Below, piece by piece: positions 58,197-64,000 of a stretch of DNA of 64,000 nucleotides (positions within the stretch are counted from its first letter, which is position 1; every line of letters begins with the position of its first letter). Position numbers and translations under genes: made by a program. The notes under the pieces are model-generated. The model did not search any database and was not told the origin of the DNA. It was given only the letters and a program-made list of their open reading frames with translations. The stretch is from Acetohalobium arabaticum DSM 5501 (lineage in GTDB: Bacteria; Bacillota; Halanaerobiia; Halobacteroidales; Acetohalobiaceae): NCBI RefSeq assembly GCF_000144695.1, contig NC_014378.1, positions 62,001-126,000 on the forward strand, in the 5' to 3' direction.

Positions 58197-60155
58197 TTGT
58201 TGAAGCGATTTTCGAAAAATATCGGCTTTTATTTGATAATAATAGCTATAGCATTCTTAATTGCACAGTATTTTATAAGTCCTGCTCCAGTTAAAGCAGA
58301 TTTAAGCTATAGTGAATTTACTCAATTAGTTGAAGCCGGGAAGATAGATAAAGTAACTATAATAGGTCAAGAGTTGGTTAAAGGACAGGTGGCTGATGGT
58401 AAAGAATTTGAGGTAAATATTCCAGGCACCATAGAAAAAGTTGAACAGATTTTACAGAATAATGAAGTAGATATTGAAACAGAGCCAGAACCTGAGCCAC
58501 CTTGGTGGGCAAGTATCTTAGGTTACTTATTGCCGACTATTTTAATTTTTGGATTTTGGTTCTTTATTATGCAGCGGATGCAGGGTGGCGGTAATAAGAT
58601 GATGTCCTTTGGTAAGAACAAAGCTCGGCGCCATGAGGAAGATGAAAAGAAAAAAGTTACCTTTGATGATGTGGCCAATTATGAAGAAGTAAAAGAGGAA
58701 TTAGTAGAGGTTGTAGAATTTCTCAAAAACCCGGATAAATTCAGTAAGTTAGGTGCAGAGATTCCAAAAGGGGTTCTATTAGTAGGCCCGCCGGGAACCG
58801 GTAAGACTCTGATGGCTAGAGCTGTTGCAGGTGAAGCTGGTGTGCCGTTTTTTATCATCAGCGGTTCCGATTTTGTAGAGATGTTCGTTGGAGTCGGTGC
58901 ATCTCGAGTTAGAGATTTATTTGAGCAGGGTAAAGAGAATGCTCCCTGTATTATCTTTATTGATGAATTAGATGCTGTTGGCCGGCAGCGCGGTGCTGGT
59001 GTCGGCGGCGGCCATGATGAACGCGAACAGACATTGAATCAGTTATTAGTGGAAATGGATGGTTTTGAGGCAAATGAAGGTATTATTTTGATGGCAGCTA
59101 CTAATAGGCCTGATGTTTTAGATCCCGCCTTATTAAGACCGGGAAGGTTTGATAGACAGGTTCTTGTTGATAAACCTGATTTCAAAGGTCGTAAAGGTGT
59201 CTTAGAGATTCATGTTCAGGATAAGCCATTGACTGGTGATGTTGATTTAGATATTTTAGCGAAAAGAACTCCTGGCTTTACAGGAGCAGATATGGAGAAT
59301 TTGGCTAATGAAGCTGCAATTTTAGCAGCTAGAAGAAATAAGAAAGAAATTAGTATGTTGGAATTTGATGATGCTATTGATCGAGTCTTGGCTGGTCCTA
59401 AGAAGAAGAGTAGAATTATAAGTGATAAAGAAAAAGATATAGTTTCTTACCATGAAACCGGTCATGCTCTATTAGGTGAATTATTAGAACATGCTGATTC
59501 AACTCATAAGGTTTCGATTATTCCCCGAGGAAGAGCTGGTGGATTTACAGTTAATCTGCCAGAAGCAGATAAGAATTATGTAACTAAATCGGAATTGATT
59601 GATAAAGTAACTTCGCTCTTAGGAGGACGTGTTGCTGAAGAGGTATTTCTTGATGATATCAGTACGGGGGCTCAGAATGACTTAGAACGAGCAACCAAAA
59701 TTGTACGCAACATGGTTACAGATTATGGTATGAGTGAGGAAGTTGGTCCTTTAGCTTTAGGACAGAAGAATGGAGATCAGGTATTCTTAGGACGTGATTT
59801 ATCTAAGGATAAGAATTATAGTGAAGAAGTTGCCTCCTTAATAGATAAAGAGGTTAAAAGATTTGTAGAAGAAGCTTATGATAAAGCCACACGCATATTG
59901 AGTGGAAATAAGGAAATGGTAGAGAAGATGGTAACAGAGCTTAAAGAGGAAGAAACATTGGTTTCTGATGATATTAGACGGATTATTGCTGAATTTAAGG
60001 ATGATTATGAATATAATCCAGATGATGAAGCAGATGAGGAATCAAAAAAAGCAACTAAGAATACAGAGAATACTATTGAGAAAGAAACTGATGATTTAGA
60101 CTCTAAATTAGATGATAGTACGGATAAGAAGATTAATATCAATTTAACAGACTAG
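58197..60155 (+). CDS. ftsH: ATP-dependent zinc metalloprotease FtsH
   Basis: A 652-residue membrane protease. Two helices ([18 protein letters not shown] and [19 protein letters not shown]) enclose an extracytoplasmic part; then the AAA domain with Walker A GPPGTGKT, Walker [12 protein letters not shown], and the second region [20 protein letters not shown]; then the peptidase with HETGH. The last 50 residues are acidic and low in complexity. Two adjacent TTG codons (58197, 58200) can start; AAAGGAGGAT upstream fits both. Confidence 0.97.
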   Translation: MLKRFSKNIGFYLIIIAIAFLIAQYFISPAPVKADLSYSEFTQLVEAGKIDKVTIIGQELVKGQVADGKEFEVNIPGTIEKVEQILQNNEVDIETEPEPEPPWWASILGYLLPTILIFGFWFFIMQRMQGGGNKMMSFGKNKARRHEEDEKKKVTFDDVANYEEVKEELVEVVEFLKNPDKFSKLGAEIPKGVLLVGPPGTGKTLMARAVAGEAGVPFFIISGSDFVEMFVGVGASRVRDLFEQGKENAPCIIFIDELDAVGRQRGAGVGGGHDEREQTLNQLLVEMDGFEANEGIILMAATNRPDVLDPALLRPGRFDRQVLVDKPDFKGRKGVLEIHVQDKPLTGDVDLDILAKRTPGFTGADMENLANEAAILAARRNKKEISMLEFDDAIDRVLAGPKKKSRIISDKEKDIVSYHETGHALLGELLEHADSTHKVSIIPRGRAGGFTVNLPEADKNYVTKSELIDKVTSLLGGRVAEEVFLDDISTGAQNDLERATKIVRNMVTDYGMSEEVGPLALGQKNGDQVFLGRDLSKDKNYSEEVASLIDKEVKRFVEEAYDKATRILSGNKEMVEKMVTELKEEETLVSDDIRRIIAEFKDDYEYNPDDEADEESKKATKNTENTIEKETDDLDSKLDDSTDKKININLTD

Positions 60156-60162
60156 ATTTCTA

Positions 60163-60195
60163 AGGGATAGCTAATTAGCTATCCCTATTTCAGTT
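60163..60195 (+). terminator. Terminator after ftsH
   Basis: Perfect palindrome AGGGATAGCTAA/TTAGCTATCCCT (60163-60186), then ATTTCAGTTTTG. The T tract is interrupted. The next 250 bp before fhs are AT-rich, with AGGAGG motifs at 60231 and 60355 but no convincing frame. Confidence 0.65.
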
Positions 60196-60436
60196 TTGGG
60201 AATATAAATTTATAATTTTTTATTAATTTAAGGAGGAATTTTAAACTTTATAATGAATATATTTAAAAACAGGAGAAAATGTAAAAATGTAATAATTAGG
60301 ATCGATGGTAACTAAGATTAAAATAAAATTAATTTCATATAAGGAATAAAGATAGGAGGTGGATGTAGGAATAATTTTATTTAATAATTAAGAAAATTTT
60401 AAAATTAACTAAAATGAAAGGTGAGTGATTTAATTA

Positions 60437-62116
60437 ATGAAGTCGGATATTGAGATAGCTCAGGAAGCAGAATTGAAGCATATTACGGAGATTGCTGAAA
60501 AGTTAGGTTTAAATGAAGATGAAATTGAAATGTATGGTGACAACAAGGCTAAAATTAAGTATGAAGCTTACCAAGAAAGAATGGATAATGAAGACAGTAA
60601 GTTGATCTTAACTACTGCTATTACTCCAACTCCTGCTGGAGAGGGTAAGACAACTACTAGTGTTGGTTTAACTCAGGCCCTTAATCAATTAGGCCATGAT
60701 ACTACAGTTGCTTTAAGAGAGCCTTCTTTAGGTCCTTGTTTTGGAGTTAAAGGTGGTGCTGCTGGCGGTGGTTATTCACAGGTTGTTCCTATGGAAGATA
60801 TTAACTTGCACTTTACTGGTGACATTCATGCAATTGGTGTTGCTCACAACTTGCTTGCAGCAGCAATTGATAATCATATTAAGCAGGACAATGATTTAGA
60901 TCTCAACCCTAATGATATAGTCTTTAGACGAGTTGTAGATATGAATGATAGAGCACTAAGAGAAGTACTGGTTGGTGTTGGTGGTCCTAATGGCCAGGTT
61001 AGAGAAGATGGCTTTATGATTACTGTTGCTTCCGAGGTAATGGCTATTCTCTGTTTAGCAGAGGGAGTTGAAGACTTAAAAGAAAGATTAGGTAATATCC
61101 TAGTTGGTTATACATTTGATGGCGAACCTGTGCAGGCTAAAGAATTAAATGTTCATGGATCAATGGCGGCTTTACTCAAAGATGCCATTAAGCCTAACTT
61201 AGTACAGACTTTAGAAAATACTCCAGCCTTTATTCATGGTGGACCGTTTGCTAATATTGCTCACGGTTGTAATAGTGTAGCAGCTACTAAGTTAGCAATG
61301 AAGACTTCTGATATTACAATTACTGAGGCTGGTTTCGGTGCTGACTTAGGTGCTGAGAAGTTCTTAGATATTAAGTGTCGATTTGCTGACTTGCAGCCTG
61401 ATGCGGTAGTAATTGTTGCTACTGCTAGAGCACTTAAGATGCATGGCGGCATGGATGATGCTAGTGTTAAAGAATTAGAAGAAGAGAATGTAGAAGCTGT
61501 AGAAGCTGGTTTCGAAAACTTAGCTAAACATATTGAAAATATTACTGAAGAATTTAACTTACCTGCAGTTGTAGCTATTAATAGATTCCCTACGGATACA
61601 GAAGCAGAGCTTGAAAAGATTAGAGAACTCTGTGAAGAAAAAGGCGCTAATGTAGCCTTATCTGAAATTTTTGCTAAAGGCGGCGAAGGCGGTCATGAAT
61701 TAGCTGAGAAAGTATTAGAAGCTATGGAAGAAAGTAATGATGATTTCGATCAGCTATATCCAGCTGATATGCCTATTGATGAAAAGATAGAAACTGTTGC
61801 TGAAAAAATCTACGGCGCTGATGGAGTCAACTTTACTGATGGAGCTAAAGAAGATATCGATCGTTTAACTGAGCAAGGATTTGATGATATGCCGGTCTGT
61901 ATGGCAAAGACACAGTCTTCTATTTCTGATGATCCAACTAAGAAAGGAAGACCTACTGACTTTGAAATTACAGTTAGAGAAATTAATGTATCTGCCGGTG
62001 CTGGCTTCTTAGTTGCATTAACTGGTGCAGTAATGACAATGCCTGGTTTACCAAAGGTTCCAGCTGCTGAAGAGATTGATGTTGATGGTGACGGTAATAT
62101 TACAGGCTTATTCTAA
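60437..62116 (+). CDS. fhs: Formate-tetrahydrofolate ligase
   Basis: A 559-residue enzyme that makes 10-formyl-THF from formate, THF and ATP, a step of the Wood-Ljungdahl pathway and of C1 supply for purines. Motifs: [23 protein letters not shown] (P-loop, about 56-78), [21 protein letters not shown], the FTGDIHAI stretch and [25 protein letters not shown] at the C-terminus. Length is normal. The ribosome-binding site AAAGGTGAGTGAT is rather far from the ATG. No other acetyl-CoA pathway gene is near. Confidence 0.97.
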   Translation: MKSDIEIAQEAELKHITEIAEKLGLNEDEIEMYGDNKAKIKYEAYQERMDNEDSKLILTTAITPTPAGEGKTTTSVGLTQALNQLGHDTTVALREPSLGPCFGVKGGAAGGGYSQVVPMEDINLHFTGDIHAIGVAHNLLAAAIDNHIKQDNDLDLNPNDIVFRRVVDMNDRALREVLVGVGGPNGQVREDGFMITVASEVMAILCLAEGVEDLKERLGNILVGYTFDGEPVQAKELNVHGSMAALLKDAIKPNLVQTLENTPAFIHGGPFANIAHGCNSVAATKLAMKTSDITITEAGFGADLGAEKFLDIKCRFADLQPDAVVIVATARALKMHGGMDDASVKELEEENVEAVEAGFENLAKHIENITEEFNLPAVVAINRFPTDTEAELEKIRELCEEKGANVALSEIFAKGGEGGHELAEKVLEAMEESNDDFDQLYPADMPIDEKIETVAEKIYGADGVNFTDGAKEDIDRLTEQGFDDMPVCMAKTQSSISDDPTKKGRPTDFEITVREINVSAGAGFLVALTGAVMTMPGLPKVPAAEEIDVDGDGNITGLF

Positions 62117-62138
62117 GATAGACAAATAGTTGATTTAT

Positions 62139-62169
62139 ACCTGCGGTCTAATTAGGCCGCAGGTTTTTT
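62139..62169 (+). terminator. Terminator after fhs
   Basis: ACCTGCGG pairs with CCGCAGGT around a 10-base loop, then TTTTT. Confidence 0.93.
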
Positions 62170-62196
62170 GCTTTTGGAACTTAATGATGCTATAAT
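62168..62196 (+). promoter_or_regulatory. SigA-type promoter of the DUF2520-panB operon
   Basis: TTGCTT (62168-62173), 17 bp, TATAAT (62191-62196) with TGC before it (extended -10). It starts at the T tract of the fhs terminator. Confidence 0.8.
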
Positions 62197-62231
62197 GTAG
62201 ACGATGAAAAAAATTAATATAAATCTTTGCT

Positions 62232-62345
62232 CTACCGCTCAGATCCTGAATAGGACGGAGACGGTTTAAGCAAATTATTATTGGGCTAACTATGGCCAAA
62301 TAACCTGCTTAACCGTTACCATTGCGGTTAAGCAGGTTTTACTTA
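62232..62345 (+). promoter_or_regulatory. Pan-type leader RNA with terminator (candidate riboswitch)
   Basis: A stem with ACCG/CGGT, CTC/GAG with a bulged A, and TCCT/AGGA closing a GAAT loop (62234-62265) is followed by a strong terminator, AACCTGCTTAACCG/CGGTTAAGCAGGTT (62302-62338) plus T run. The 3' side of the first stem (CGGTTTAAGCA) can pair with the left arm of the terminator (TGCTTAACCG), so the two structures exclude each other. The pan motif, a hairpin with bulged As upstream of panB/panC/panD genes, fits in form and place; the ligand of that class is, to my knowledge, not established. Confidence 0.65.
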
Positions 62346-62363
62346 TTATTAGGGGGTGAATCT

Positions 62364-63269
62364 TTGGAGCAAACAAAAGTAGTAATTATTGGAGCTGGAG
62401 CAGTAGGTAAAAGTTTAGGGTATCTATTAGCCAATAATGGCTATCAAGTTCTCGGTTTTATAAGTCGTAGTCTGTCTTCAGCTCAAGAGGGACAGGAGTT
62501 GGTTGGAGAAGGAATTGCTACTACAGAGTATGGTGATTTTATTTTAAAGGCAGATTTAATCTTCATTACCACTCCAGATCAGGTGATCAGTCAGATTGCT
62601 ACTAAACTTTTTAGGGAAGGATTGGTTAAGAAGGATAGCTGTTTAGTACACTGCAGTGGTGCTCTAACTTCGGAGATTCTATTTTCTGAAGTAGAAAACA
62701 TGAATGAAATTGAATATGGTCGGCTTTCTCTACATCCGTTACAGTCAGTTGCTGATGTTAGGAAAGGGATAGAGGCTTTACCTAATTCTTTCTTTACTAT
62801 CGAGGGTAATGAAGCAGGAGAAGAGATCGGAAAAAAAGTATTGGATACTTTAGATGCTGATTATACAGTAATCCAGAGCTGTGCTAAGCCGCTCTATCAT
62901 GCTGCTGCCTGCGTAGCTTCTAATTACTTAGTAACTATCGTTGACTTAGCATTAAAGATGAATCAACAGGTAGGTATTTCATCTGAAAAGGCTCTGGTAG
63001 GCTTATTACCGTTGATGGAGGGGACACTGCAGAATATCAAAGAGATGGGGATTGTTGAGGCCTTGACCGGTCCTATATCCCGGGGAGATATTAATATAAT
63101 CGAGAATCATTTGGAAGCATTAGAGGAATTTATGCCAGAGAATCTAGATCTATATAAAGAGTTAGGGACTTATACTACAGATATAGCCCGAAGGAAAGGC
63201 AGTATTAATCAAGATAAGGTAATTAAACTTAAAAAGCTACTTGATCAGGAGGGAATAAAAGATGAGTAA
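62364..63269 (+). CDS. Rossmann-like/DUF2520 domain protein
   Basis: A 301-residue NADP-type dehydrogenase-like protein: N-terminal [27 protein letters not shown] and a ketopantoate-reductase-like helical C-terminal domain (DUF2520, HSGALTSE-like [43 protein letters not shown]). It stands right before panB, overlapping it by 8 bp. This suggests it takes part in pantothenate synthesis, possibly as the ketopantoate reductase; that is inference. The true start is TTG 62364 after AGGGGGTGA; an in-frame GTG- or TTG-type codon at 62322 lies within the terminator hairpin. Confidence 0.85.
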   Translation: MEQTKVVIIGAGAVGKSLGYLLANNGYQVLGFISRSLSSAQEGQELVGEGIATTEYGDFILKADLIFITTPDQVISQIATKLFREGLVKKDSCLVHCSGALTSEILFSEVENMNEIEYGRLSLHPLQSVADVRKGIEALPNSFFTIEGNEAGEEIGKKVLDTLDADYTVIQSCAKPLYHAAACVASNYLVTIVDLALKMNQQVGISSEKALVGLLPLMEGTLQNIKEMGIVEALTGPISRGDINIIENHLEALEEFMPENLDLYKELGTYTTDIARRKGSINQDKVIKLKKLLDQEGIKDE

Positions 63270-64000
63270 GGTTACAGTAACAGATTTAAAAACAAAGAAA
63301 GAAGCAGGGGAAAGAATTACAATGTTGACTGCCTATGACTATCCTATGGCCAAAGCTATAGATGAAGCGGGGATTGATATAATCTTAGTAGGAGACTCTT
63401 TAGGCATGGTGGTTTTGGGCTATGATGATACTTTAGCAGTTACGATTGGAGATATGATCCATCATACTAAGGCTGTAAATAGAGGAGTAAAAGATGCATT
63501 AGTAGTTACTGATATGCCCTTTATGTCTTATAAGACTGGAGATATCAGCCAGACAGTCAAAAATGCAGGACGGATTATTAAAGAAAGCGGAGCCCAGGCA
63601 GTAAAAGTAGAAGGCGGTAGTGAAGTAGTAGCCGAGATTGAAGCAGTTGTCAAAGCCGGAATTCCAGTCATGGGACATTTAGGTTTAACTCCCCAATCAA
63701 TTAATCAGTTCGGCGGTTTTAAGGTACAGGGTAAGGAGAGCGAAGCTGCTCAGAAATTGATTACTGATGCCAAAGCCTTAGAAGAAGCAGGTATCTTTGC
63801 TTTAGTTTTAGAATGTATTCCTGCTGTTTTAACTAAAGAAGTTACAGAAGCAGTAGAGGTTCCTACTATCGGTATTGGAGCAGGAAAGGAATCTGATGGT
63901 CAGGTTTTAGTAACTCAGGATCTGCTGGGTATCTTTGCTAACTTTACTCCTAAATTTGTTAGAAAGTATGCTGATTTGAATGACGAGATCAAGACAGCAT
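63262..64000 (+). CDS. panB: Ketopantoate hydroxymethyltransferase (partial at the window end)
   Basis: The frame from ATG 63262 stays open to the end: 246 codons of an enzyme usually about 265-280 long. It begins [56 protein letters not shown], with the Mg-binding [31 protein letters not shown] and IGIGAG motifs typical of PanB. It adds a hydroxymethyl group from methylene-THF to 2-ketoisovalerate, the first step of pantothenate. A panC would be expected after it, outside the window. Its ATG lies in the end of the DUF2520 gene (ATGAGTAA). Confidence 0.96.
   Translation, partial: MSKVTVTDLKTKKEAGERITMLTAYDYPMAKAIDEAGIDIILVGDSLGMVVLGYDDTLAVTIGDMIHHTKAVNRGVKDALVVTDMPFMSYKTGDISQTVKNAGRIIKESGAQAVKVEGGSEVVAEIEAVVKAGIPVMGHLGLTPQSINQFGGFKVQGKESEAAQKLITDAKALEEAGIFALVLECIPAVLTKEVTEAVEVPTIGIGAGKESDGQVLVTQDLLGIFANFTPKFVRKYADLNDEIKTA

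Noticed and set aside
60231-60436. Small frames after AGGAGG motifs at 60231 and 60355 before fhs
   Set aside because: Start codons are missing or too far from the motifs, or are followed at once by stop codons.

Overview
The window is chromosomal DNA of an anaerobic, endospore-forming, Gram-positive-type bacterium. AT-rich DNA, strong GGAGG ribosome-binding sites, many acidic proteins (L25, the coat-type proteins), an NfnAB electron-bifurcating transhydrogenase next to glutamate dehydrogenase, formate-THF ligase and a full set of sporulation genes together suggest a halophilic member of the Halanaerobiales (Halobacteroidaceae-like). That placement is inference; no rRNA is present.

Layout. 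0-2.7 kb: end of gdhA, then nfnAB. 2.8-8.9 kb: a trypsin-like protease, Fur/SigA-type feoAB, a two-domain glycosyltransferase and a CAP-domain exported protein. 9.7-20.6 kb: a spore-surface locus holding two paralogous Cys-rich proteins, a putative carbohydrate-binding protein, three SPOCS (DUF3794) proteins (one a SipL-like SPOCS3-LysM protein), a GvpF/GvpL gas-vesicle homologue and two small unknowns, interrupted by an alanine symporter gene. Seven of the genes between 9.7 and 27.3 kb, and an ATPase gene at 27.3 kb, carry a sigma-K-like promoter (AC, 16-17 bp, CATAnnnTA) 40-70 bp before the start. 20.6-23 kb: RNase J and an L,D-transpeptidase.

23.5-62 kb is the region known from Bacillus subtilis as ispE-purR-glmU-prs-ctc-pth-fin-mfd-spoVT-spoVB-mazG-yabP-yabQ-divIC-yabR-tRNA-spoIIE-tilS-hpt-ftsH, in the same order and strand. 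Insertions are a D-aminoacylase, a GlnR-like regulator, an ATPase, a Dac carboxypeptidase, a SpoIID-like protein, Tex, a pst phosphate operon without pstB, and DUF501-ppx. fhs and a DUF2520-panB operon with a pan-type leader close the window.

Structure beyond genes: three copies of a nested inverted-repeat mobile-like element (9.06, 23.19 and 50.75 kb; 0.32-0.69 kb); two DnaA-box clusters (7.9 and 22.4 kb); a five-fold 11-bp Pho box; an unidentified 275-nt structured RNA with its own promoter and terminator (47.42-47.70 kb); a leader peptide before spoVT; an in-frame Shine-Dalgarno that should give one coat-type gene two products. The most interesting item is the joining of spore-coat SPOCS genes to a gas-vesicle GvpF/L gene under mother-cell-type promoters, since gas vesicles attached to endospores are known from salt-lake anaerobes of this group.
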